Source: Nevskiaceae bacterium (lineage in GTDB: Bacteria; Pseudomonadota; Gammaproteobacteria; Steroidobacterales; Steroidobacteraceae). Taken from it: 64,000 nucleotides of DNA. Shown here one piece after another: positions 57,168-64,000 of this stretch (positions are counted from its first letter, which is position 1; every line of letters starts with the position of its first letter). The translations under genes and the position numbers were made by a program. The DNA lies in contig VEQP01000003.1 in NCBI GenBank assembly GCA_018883185.1, positions 1-64,000 of the forward strand. The letters are read 5' to 3'. The notes beneath the pieces were generated by a model. The model searched no databases. It saw only the letters and a program-made list of their open reading frames with translations, and was not told the origin of the DNA.

Positions 57168-58072
57168 GCGAGACCTCTCAGCTTACCTATCAAGCCATAG
57201 TGGCTCCGCGCGAGCATCGGCTGCAGTTGCGGGGCTTGCAGCACCGCATCTTGCAGTGGGGTCCGAGCGATGCAGCGCCGGTGCTGCTACTGCATGGTTT
57301 TCAGGATTGCGCCGACACCTTTCAGTTTTTCGTCGATGCAATGCCCAGAGAGTGGCATTTCATCGCGCCTGATCTGCGTGGCTTCGGTGGTACCCAGTGG
57401 ACAAATCAGCCGTACTGGTTCCCCGACTACTTGGCGGATTTTGAAGCACTGCTCGATCACTTTGCGCTGCACGAGTCCGTCCGGGTCATCGGACACAGCA
57501 TGGGTGGCAACGTGGCGATGTTGTACGCCGGCGTGCGGCCGCAACGGATATCGGCGGTGGTATCGCTCGAGGGTTTTGGCTTGCGCCGCTCGTCCGCCGA
57601 GCGTGCCCCAAAGCGTTATGCCGAGTGGCTGGATCAGCTTCACAAGGCGCCCGCGCACTCCACCTACGCGTCGGTGGAGGGCCTCGCGGAAAAACTACTA
57701 CGCCGTAATCCGCGCCTTACCGCGGATCGCGCGCGTTTCGTGGCGACCGCCTGGTCGAAACTGGGTGACACGCGCTACGAGCTGCGTTTCGATCCGTGGC
57801 ATAGACTCGTCAACCCGGTCCCTTACCGCCGCGAGGAGGCCGAGGCCTGCTGGCGCAGCATCAGCGCCCCCGTGCTTTCGGTATTGGGCGGCGCGTCCGA
57901 GTATCGTCAGGCGCTCGATGCAGACGGTGACACGCAACGCTTTCATCAAGCGCTGGGGCGGGTCACGGTCGCCGATCTTGCGGGCGTGGGTCATATGCTG
58001 CATCACGAGGCGCCGGAACTCGTGGCTGAAGTCGTCAGTCAATGGTTCGTCAAAGAAGGAGTTACTCCATGA
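57164..58072 (+). CDS. Alpha/beta hydrolase
   Basis: LLLHGFQDCADTFQF, APDLRGFGGT, VIGHSMGGNVAMLYAG (intact GHSMGG elbow), GVGHMLHHEAPELVAEVVSQW; GTGA overlap with ilvA. Confidence 0.9.
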   Translation: MSETSQLTYQAIVAPREHRLQLRGLQHRILQWGPSDAAPVLLLHGFQDCADTFQFFVDAMPREWHFIAPDLRGFGGTQWTNQPYWFPDYLADFEALLDHFALHESVRVIGHSMGGNVAMLYAGVRPQRISAVVSLEGFGLRRSSAERAPKRYAEWLDQLHKAPAHSTYASVEGLAEKLLRRNPRLTADRARFVATAWSKLGDTRYELRFDPWHRLVNPVPYRREEAEACWRSISAPVLSVLGGASEYRQALDADGDTQRFHQALGRVTVADLAGVGHMLHHEAPELVAEVVSQWFVKEGVTP

Positions 58073-58707
58073 AACAATCTTACATAGCGCTTACGTTATT
58101 CGCCGTGGCGACGATTGCTATGTCGACCGCAGTGCGCGCGCAGGATGTGCAGCCGTTTGATCCGTCTCGGTATTCACAAGAGGTGACCGAGTGCGACCGC
58201 CTCGCTTCGCACCCCGATGATCCGAATCGCGTCGCCCCCGGTCTCGAGCGACCGCAGATCGATCTGCCAAAGGCCATCGAAGCATGCAAAGCGGCGGTGG
58301 CGCGCGACCCTGGCAATCCGCGCCTGAATTATTTGCTTGGCCGAACGCTCGGCTACAGCGGCCGTGGCGCCGAAGGACTCGGCAATCGCAAGGTCGCCGT
58401 CGATGCCGACTACCCGCAGGCCCTGTTCGTCATCGGCTACATGTCGCTGACTGGCATGAATCAGCAACCCAAAGATGTCTGCGGTGGTGCAGAGCTCATC
58501 CGTCGCTCAGCGCTGCAAGGTCGAATCGCCGGGCAACTCGGCTTTCCGCGTTACGTGCTCAGCGGTCTGTTCGACAGCTGCGCGGTGCGCAAGGACAAGG
58601 CCGAGATGCTGAGTTTTGTGGCAGCCGCGCGCAAGCAAGCCAAAGGAGACTATTACCAGGGTTTGCTCGCCGACATGCTCGAAGAGGATTTGAAGCGACT
58701 GCCTTGA
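58069..58707 (+). CDS. Exported TPR/Sel1-like protein
   Basis: Signal peptide ending VRAQ; AIEACKAAVARDPGNPRLNYLLGRTLGYSGRGAEGLGNRKVAVDADYPQALFVIGYMSLTG; ATGA overlap. Confidence 0.72.
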   Translation: MKQSYIALTLFAVATIAMSTAVRAQDVQPFDPSRYSQEVTECDRLASHPDDPNRVAPGLERPQIDLPKAIEACKAAVARDPGNPRLNYLLGRTLGYSGRGAEGLGNRKVAVDADYPQALFVIGYMSLTGMNQQPKDVCGGAELIRRSALQGRIAGQLGFPRYVLSGLFDSCAVRKDKAEMLSFVAAARKQAKGDYYQGLLADMLEEDLKRLP

Positions 58708-58756
58708 GGTCGACACCGGCTGTCGCAACTCCGTGCGTCCTGCGAGAATACCTCGC

Positions 58757-59215
58757 ATGGACGATTCCTCGCGCTACCCGGTGCTCTCGCCTCTCGCTCG
58801 GCAAGCGGGTTATCTCGGCGTGCTGCCGTTCGTCGCGGCCTTGGCGGGCGTGCTGTCGGGGTCTGCGGAACTGCAGCTGCTCGGCGAACGCCTCGCGCTA
58901 GGCTGGGGTGCGGCGATTCTGGCCTTCGTCGCTGCAGTGCACTGGGGGCTCGCGGTGGCGGGCCGGTGGCGATGGTCGCTCGGCGTGGTGGTGTCATCGA
59001 CGCTGCCGTCGCTGGTCGGTGCGTTGGCGGTGGTGCTGGGCGGCTCACGCGGCACGGCTCTGCTCGTGGTCGGCTTCGGTTTCTTCTGGCTGTACGAGCA
59101 TCGTCGGCACGGCGATGAGTTGCCGCAGGACTACCTGCAACTACGGCGTGTGTTGTCATTGACGGTGTGCATACTGCTTGCCCTGATCACCATCGGTCTT
59201 GGAGAGAGGGGCTGA
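58757..59215 (+). CDS. DUF3429-like membrane protein
   Basis: LARQAGYLGVLPFVAALAG...GWGAAILAFVAAVHWGLAVAG...LPQDYLQLRRVLSLTVCILLA. Confidence 0.8.
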   Translation: MDDSSRYPVLSPLARQAGYLGVLPFVAALAGVLSGSAELQLLGERLALGWGAAILAFVAAVHWGLAVAGRWRWSLGVVVSSTLPSLVGALAVVLGGSRGTALLVVGFGFFWLYEHRRHGDELPQDYLQLRRVLSLTVCILLALITIGLGERG

Positions 59216-59216
59216 G

Positions 59217-60284
59217 ATGATTCTCGAAGATTTATCCGAAGCGAAGTGGCTGCGGCGTCTGATCGTCGCTGTGCTGCTCGCTGTGCTGGTGTTGCTTGCG
59301 TTCCAGGTGCTGCAGCCGTTCATCGTGCCGGTGATCTGGGCCGTGATCCTGGCCTACGTGACGTGGCCCGTACACGGGCGACTGGTTCGGCTCTGCGGCG
59401 GTCGTCGCGAGCTCGCTGCGCTGCTGATGACGCTGCTGCTGAGCGCGGCAATCATCCTGCCCGTGGTGTGGATCGTCTTGCTCGTTCAGGCGGAAGCACT
59501 GCCCGTTTATCGCGAGTTGGCGCCGTTGATCTCGAAGGTACAGTTGCCGCCTGTCATTGCGGACTTGCCTTTGCTCGGCCCCCGCCTGCAAGAGATTCTC
59601 GCTCAGGTAGCCAAGGATCCGGGTGCAATCGACACCGCCATTAGAAATTTTCTCAATCAATCTTCCGGCGAGATGGCTGCATTGATTGGCGGCGTGGGCC
59701 GCAACCTCGTCAAGCTTGTGATCGCCATGGTGTCGCTGTTCTTTATGTACCGCGACGGCGAATACTTTGCCTCGCAAGTCGAGCGCGGGCTGCAGCAGTT
59801 CTTCGGTGAGGCGCGAATTGCCCACTACATCGAAGCCATTGGTAATACGGTCAAGGCTGTCGTATATGGCATCGTTGCCGCCGCGCTCGCACAGGGCGCT
59901 CTCGCCGGGCTGGGTTATTGGGTCGCTGGATTACCCGCGCCGGTGCTGCTGGCTTTGCTGACCTTTCTCGTCGGCTTGGTGCCCTTCATCGTGCCCTTCA
60001 TGTGGGGCAGCGCCAGCGTATGGCTGTATTTGACCGGCGAGACGACGGCCGCCATTGGTCTTGCTTTGTGGGGTCTCACCGCCGTCAGTTGGATCGACAA
60101 CATCGTTCGTCCGCTCGTTATCAGCGGCGCAACGCGCATTCCGTTCCTGCTCGTGCTGTTTGGGGTGCTCGGTGGTCTTGCAGCCTTCGGTCTGGTCGGC
60201 TTGTTCATCGGGCCGGTGATCCTCGCGGTGCTGATGGCGATCTGGCGCGAGTGGTTAGCCGAAAAACGTTCCCAGAAGGAGTAA
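59217..60284 (+). CDS. AI-2E family transporter (PerM-like)
   Basis: LLAFQVLQPFIVPVIWAVILAYVTWPVHGRL...LVGLVPFIVPFMWGSASVWLYLTGETTAAIGLALWG...IDNIVRPLVISG. Confidence 0.92.
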   Translation: MILEDLSEAKWLRRLIVAVLLAVLVLLAFQVLQPFIVPVIWAVILAYVTWPVHGRLVRLCGGRRELAALLMTLLLSAAIILPVVWIVLLVQAEALPVYRELAPLISKVQLPPVIADLPLLGPRLQEILAQVAKDPGAIDTAIRNFLNQSSGEMAALIGGVGRNLVKLVIAMVSLFFMYRDGEYFASQVERGLQQFFGEARIAHYIEAIGNTVKAVVYGIVAAALAQGALAGLGYWVAGLPAPVLLALLTFLVGLVPFIVPFMWGSASVWLYLTGETTAAIGLALWGLTAVSWIDNIVRPLVISGATRIPFLLVLFGVLGGLAAFGLVGLFIGPVILAVLMAIWREWLAEKRSQKE

Positions 60285-60287
60285 TCC

Positions 60288-60755
60288 ATGCCCTCGATTC
60301 TTAGGCGCACTACCTTCATTGTTGCCGACGCGCAGCGAGCCGCGGCATTTTACGAGAGCGTGTTTGGCTGGACGCGGTTTTACGATCACTCGCTGACGGC
60401 CAAAGCAGGCTTTCCGCCAGTGGGTCCGCGCGACGAGCCCGTGAAACTCGTGCTACTGAAGGCGCAGGATCCGCAAATCGGCATGATCGGCTTTCTGCAA
60501 TACATCGATGCGCCCTTCGACACGGCCCGGGTCGTCGAGCGCACGAAGGTGCGCATGGGCGAGTCCATACTCGTCGTGCAGACCGACGATGTGCGTGGCG
60601 TGCACGAGCGGGCCATTGCCGCGGGAGCCACCATCTCGATGCCACCGACCGATTGGTCGGTGCCATCACACGACGGTAAATCAGTCATCCACCTGCGCTC
60701 GATGTCGATGTTCGATCTCGACGGCATCTACTCAGAGATCAACCAGCACCTGTAG
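60288..60755 (+). CDS. VOC (glyoxalase-like) family protein
   Basis: [31 protein letters not shown]...[20 protein letters not shown]. Confidence 0.87.
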   Translation: MPSILRRTTFIVADAQRAAAFYESVFGWTRFYDHSLTAKAGFPPVGPRDEPVKLVLLKAQDPQIGMIGFLQYIDAPFDTARVVERTKVRMGESILVVQTDDVRGVHERAIAAGATISMPPTDWSVPSHDGKSVIHLRSMSMFDLDGIYSEINQHL

Positions 60756-61292
60756 TTCGCGCATGGTGGCGATCATCCGGATCGGGTCGTCGTCCATCAG
60801 CAGCATGTCGCGGACGCCATCGCGCAGAAAGCCTTCCTGCTGCACATGGTCGATGAAGCGGCCCAGACCCGAATAAAAGCCTGCGACATCGAGCAAGCCG
60901 CAAGGTTTGCGATGCAACCCGAGGTGCGACCACGTCCACACCTCGAAGAGTTCTTCCAGCGTGCCTACGCCGCCCGGCAAGGCGATGAAACCATCCGAGA
61001 GATCCGCCATCAGCGCCTTGCGCTCGTGCATGGAATTCACCACGCGCAGATCGGCGAGACCATGATGCGCGACTTCTCGTGCCACGAGGGTCTGCGGAAT
61101 CACACCGATGACCTCGCCGCCCTCAGCGAGTGCCGCATCCGCTACCGCGCCCATTAAACCGATCGAGGCGCCGCCATAGACGAGACCCAGTCCTGCCTGC
61201 GCGATGCAGCGGCCGAGTACCTTAGCGGCTTCTGCATAACGCGGGTCGTGGCCTGTGTTGGCGCCGCAAAAAACGCAGAGGCGCTTCACCAT
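60732..61292 (-). CDS. LOG family protein (cytokinin riboside 5'-monophosphate phosphoribohydrolase-like)
   Basis: [72 protein letters not shown]. Confidence 0.94.
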   Translation of the reverse strand: MVKRLCVFCGANTGHDPRYAEAAKVLGRCIAQAGLGLVYGGASIGLMGAVADAALAEGGEVIGVIPQTLVAREVAHHGLADLRVVNSMHERKALMADLSDGFIALPGGVGTLEELFEVWTWSHLGLHRKPCGLLDVAGFYSGLGRFIDHVQQEGFLRDGVRDMLLMDDDPIRMIATMRELQVLVDL

Positions 61293-62185
61293 CCCATCCC
61301 ATAGTAGGTGATGGTGCGGCGGACGTTGTCGCGCACGATGCCGTTGAACCCGCGCAGATGCTGGAATCGAGCTTGCAGCGCGCCAGCGACCCGATCCGGG
61401 ATTTGCTCGAGCGGTGTGCCGGCATCGAGCTCACGTTTGGTCTCGCCCATCAAAGCTTCGAGGTACTCGCGGCGCTCCGTAAGCCGTGATTTCGGCGCGA
61501 GCGGTATTCCATGCCCGCCGACGTACTCGGCGAAATCCCAGCTCTCGAGTTCACGCAGGCTGCGCACCCAATTGTGCAGCGAGTAGTCGGCGATGAAGGG
61601 CAGCGGCATGCCCCCGGCCGTACCCAAATCGACTATGAATGGCACGTTGACGTGATCGGGCGTCATGACTATGAGGCAATCGCCGTGGTTCACGCCGAGC
61701 CAGCGCAGTTGCAAGGTGCGTTCACCCAGGGCCAGCTGATACCGATCCCCTGCGAAGGTCTGATCGGGCATGACGATATCCGGCTCCGGTAAATCTTTGA
61801 AGTGGGCAAGACAGCGCTCATGACTGATGAAGCGCGCACCCTCATCCTTGAAGATCTTGCCGCCCCGCACGTGATCCCAGTGCTGATGGCTGTAGACCAC
61901 ATATTTCACCGGCAGCGGTGTGCGCTGGCGAATTTCCTGGCGCAGGACTTTGGCTGCTTCGGGGTCGATCGGGTCGGTGACGATCACGCCCTCGCGCGTA
62001 ATCAAGAACACGTTGCGCAAGCCCTTGTGGCGGAAAGTGAAGTATCCCGGGCCTATTTCCGTCACTTCGTGACCTTGCACAGGTGCAGGCAGAGGCGTCT
62101 GCGCCGTAGCAGTCGACATGAGTGCCACAAGCAGCGTACGGCCGAGCCAATGTTTCACCGTCGATCGAGTCATAAGTGCCCGCAT
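61286..62185 (-). CDS. MBL-fold metallo-hydrolase, exported
   Basis: Signal peptide; [17 protein letters not shown] (HxHxDH), [21 protein letters not shown]. Confidence 0.9.
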   Translation of the reverse strand: MRALMTRSTVKHWLGRTLLVALMSTATAQTPLPAPVQGHEVTEIGPGYFTFRHKGLRNVFLITREGVIVTDPIDPEAAKVLRQEIRQRTPLPVKYVVYSHQHWDHVRGGKIFKDEGARFISHERCLAHFKDLPEPDIVMPDQTFAGDRYQLALGERTLQLRWLGVNHGDCLIVMTPDHVNVPFIVDLGTAGGMPLPFIADYSLHNWVRSLRELESWDFAEYVGGHGIPLAPKSRLTERREYLEALMGETKRELDAGTPLEQIPDRVAGALQARFQHLRGFNGIVRDNVRRTITYYGMGW

Positions 62186-62189
62186 GACT

Positions 62190-63893
62190 TCAGTCCTCGC
62201 GTGCAAGCTGCGGCAGCAGCACGTCGGCCCACTCACGCATGTCGTCGGGCAGTTTGACGAAAGGCACTCGCGGGTACAGCCGCGAAGCTTCGACTGACAT
62301 GTCGTACTGAGGGTCCCAGCGCGGCGCGCCAAAAGTCATCGGCACCCGGGTGCGCGCCATCTTCGATTGCAGCGGATAGGTGAAATGGGCGTGGTACGCG
62401 TGACGCCACATGCCTTCTGAGCGGAACAATTCCAGCACGCGTCCGTTGACCATGGCCGGATCGATATACGGTTCACGGCGGATGATGCCGCGCCGAGTGC
62501 GGTCGTACCACGGCCAGAACAAGCCTTGGTCGCGCATCAGGTGCCAGGCTTCCAACAGGTGCCCGCCGTACCAGACGGGTTTGATGTCCGGCGTGTAGTG
62601 CGCGAGCAGATCTTTGCGAAGTTTGTTGTCGAGTAGCAAAACATCGGTCATCACCACGTGCTTGATGCGCGTCGGCGCCTGCACGGCGAGCTCGAGCCCG
62701 ACGAGGCCACCGCCCCAAGTGCCGACGAAGTCCGCTTCCTTGATGCCAAGCGAGTCCAGCGCTGCGAGGACGACCTTTGCGTATGCCGCCACAGTCACTT
62801 TGCCGCGCGGCAGCGTGTTATCCGACTCGCCATGTCCAGGAAGATTGATCGCGATCACGGGACGTCGCCCGATAAAGCCGAGCGCCAAATCGTGGATCAC
62901 CTCGGACGATCCTGCCGCATCGTGCTGGATGAGCACGGGTCGCCCGCTGCCTTCGTGGTTGCGTCGAATGCGCAACTGGCCACCAGGCACGTCCACATAG
63001 TCCTGCCACAGTCGGCAGGGCAGTGGCGCAGGGCGCGGCGGTTTGGTGGCCCGCGGTGGCATGTGCTGACGGATGAAGTCACGGCAAAGGTTCAAGGTTG
63101 CATCGGGTGTGCCGCCCGCCTGCACGGTGACATTTGCCGAGGCGTGCTGTACCCGCGCAAGGTGCATCGCGAGCACATCGCTGTCGGCGGCGGTGACGAG
63201 CATCGGTACACCTACGTTACGCAAGGCGAGATCCGAGCGCATTTCGAACGCAGCTCGATAGCCCACGCGGTAATGATCGCCCGAGCGCATGAAGTCGAGC
63301 AGAGCTGCCTGCAGCCCGTCCGGCGAGGGCACGTCGAAGTCGAGTCTTGCGGCCAAGGACTTGCGGTACCACGGGAAGAAAATGGTCTGTTCGCGCAGGC
63401 GCGCCCACAGCCATGCCAGATGCGAGCCGTCCCACTTCGGTTCGAGTTTCGGCAGGTAATGACCGACGATGTCGAGACGCTCTTGTTCGGTCAGCAGCAC
63501 GTAGCCGTTGGCCGCTGCGCAGACGATGCGTTCGGGGTAGGCCGCCGCGATCGCCCCGGAAATCATCGCGCCCGTGTGAAAACCGTAGACCGCTGCGCGG
63601 TCCACGCCGATGGCATCCATGAACTCGATGGCGGCGTCGGCGAAATCCGACATCTGCGCCGACTCCACTCCGAGCGGATCGGACAGACCGAAGCCCGGCG
63701 AGTCGGGTGCGATGCAGGTGAAATGGTCCTTCCAGCGTTCCATCGTAGCGAGCATGTCGCGCGAGGACAGCGGCGATTGGTGGAAGCAGATCACGACGGG
63801 CCCGGAGCCGACTCGGCGGTAGTGAACTTGTCGTGGACCCCATCGCCCCGTGGTGATTGATGCGAAATGTCGGGTGATCCTGGACGTGCTCAT
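62190..63893 (-). CDS. Two-domain tandem alpha/beta-hydrolase-fold protein with degenerate nucleophile elbows
   Basis: Domain 1 VVICFHQSPLSSRDML...APDSPGFGLSD...VYGFHTGAMISG; domain 2 RPVLIQHDAAGSSEVI...AINLPGHGESD...FVGTWGGGLVGLELA; shared cap motif HYLPKLEPKWDGSHLAWLWARLREQTIFFPWYRKS / HYTPDIKPVWYGGHLLEAWHLMRDQGLFWPWYDRT. Confidence 0.85.
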   Translation of the reverse strand: MSTSRITRHFASITTGRWGPRQVHYRRVGSGPVVICFHQSPLSSRDMLATMERWKDHFTCIAPDSPGFGLSDPLGVESAQMSDFADAAIEFMDAIGVDRAAVYGFHTGAMISGAIAAAYPERIVCAAANGYVLLTEQERLDIVGHYLPKLEPKWDGSHLAWLWARLREQTIFFPWYRKSLAARLDFDVPSPDGLQAALLDFMRSGDHYRVGYRAAFEMRSDLALRNVGVPMLVTAADSDVLAMHLARVQHASANVTVQAGGTPDATLNLCRDFIRQHMPPRATKPPRPAPLPCRLWQDYVDVPGGQLRIRRNHEGSGRPVLIQHDAAGSSEVIHDLALGFIGRRPVIAINLPGHGESDNTLPRGKVTVAAYAKVVLAALDSLGIKEADFVGTWGGGLVGLELAVQAPTRIKHVVMTDVLLLDNKLRKDLLAHYTPDIKPVWYGGHLLEAWHLMRDQGLFWPWYDRTRRGIIRREPYIDPAMVNGRVLELFRSEGMWRHAYHAHFTYPLQSKMARTRVPMTFGAPRWDPQYDMSVEASRLYPRVPFVKLPDDMREWADVLLPQLARED

Positions 63894-63927
63894 GCGAGAC
63901 TCTCGGCGCAGTTGACTGACCTAGACG

Positions 63928-64000
63928 TTACCACTTGAACATGTCTCCATCGAACGGTTCCACGAGCGGCGTCCGAGCAGCGCTCTCCATCCCCGATTTC
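63928..64000 (-). CDS. Partial CDS (3' end), unknown product
   Basis: Minus-strand frame ends ...ESAARTPLVEPFDGDMFKW-TAA; rest lies beyond the window. Confidence 0.35.
   Translation of the reverse strand, partial: KSGMESAARTPLVEPFDGDMFKW

Noticed and set aside
57164-58072. Possible pseudo alpha/beta hydrolase
   Set aside because: The nucleophile elbow is intact (GHSMGG) and a C-terminal His (GVGHMLHH) is present, so it is an ordinary hydrolase.
62658-63860. 400-aa plus-strand ORF antisense to the tandem hydrolase gene
   Set aside because: Antisense shadow ORF typical of high GC DNA; composition is not protein-like (Arg/His/Val rich, no motif) while the minus strand has clear domains.
1-64000. 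CRISPR arrays, IS elements, prophage, rRNA
   Set aside because: No regularly spaced repeats, transposase/integrase ORFs, phage structural genes or rRNA-like sequence were recognised on either strand.

Overview
The window is about 64 kb of high-GC, gene-dense chromosomal DNA. Protein similarity, Wsp-type chemosensory genes, Uup/RhlE, IlvBH/IlvA and TonB-dependent receptors suggest a proteobacterium, probably a gammaproteobacterium. I saw no rRNA, confident tRNA, CRISPR array, transposase or prophage. The main regions are: (1) a Wsp-like chemosensory cluster on the minus strand (3.2-10.3 kb) with an MCP, two CheWs and a CheA-REC. It has no CheR or CheB, and next to it is a WspR-like receiver fused to a class III nucleotide cyclase plus a PilZ-like tail instead of GGDEF. 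(2) A pair of 228-aa 'GVGD-repeat' exported proteins flanking a small block, followed by PAP2/DUF502/beta-oxidation genes with start/stop overlaps. (3) Housekeeping genes: uup, rhlE, a SUI1/YciH homologue, divergently oriented AHAS subunit genes, ilvA. (4) A catabolic/accessory region (35-55 kb) with two TonB receptors, an S9 peptidase, a Tat-signal aminotransferase, a racemase, a nitrilase homologue lacking the catalytic Cys, several MDR/SDR/ALDH oxidoreductases, a GST and an MFS transporter. (5) A distal block with VOC, LOG and MBL proteins and a two-domain alpha/beta-hydrolase protein in which both nucleophile elbows lack the usual nucleophile. The best candidates for an undescribed system are the Wsp-to-cyclase chemosensory cluster and the two putative pseudo-enzymes. 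All family calls come from reading motifs; no database search was run.
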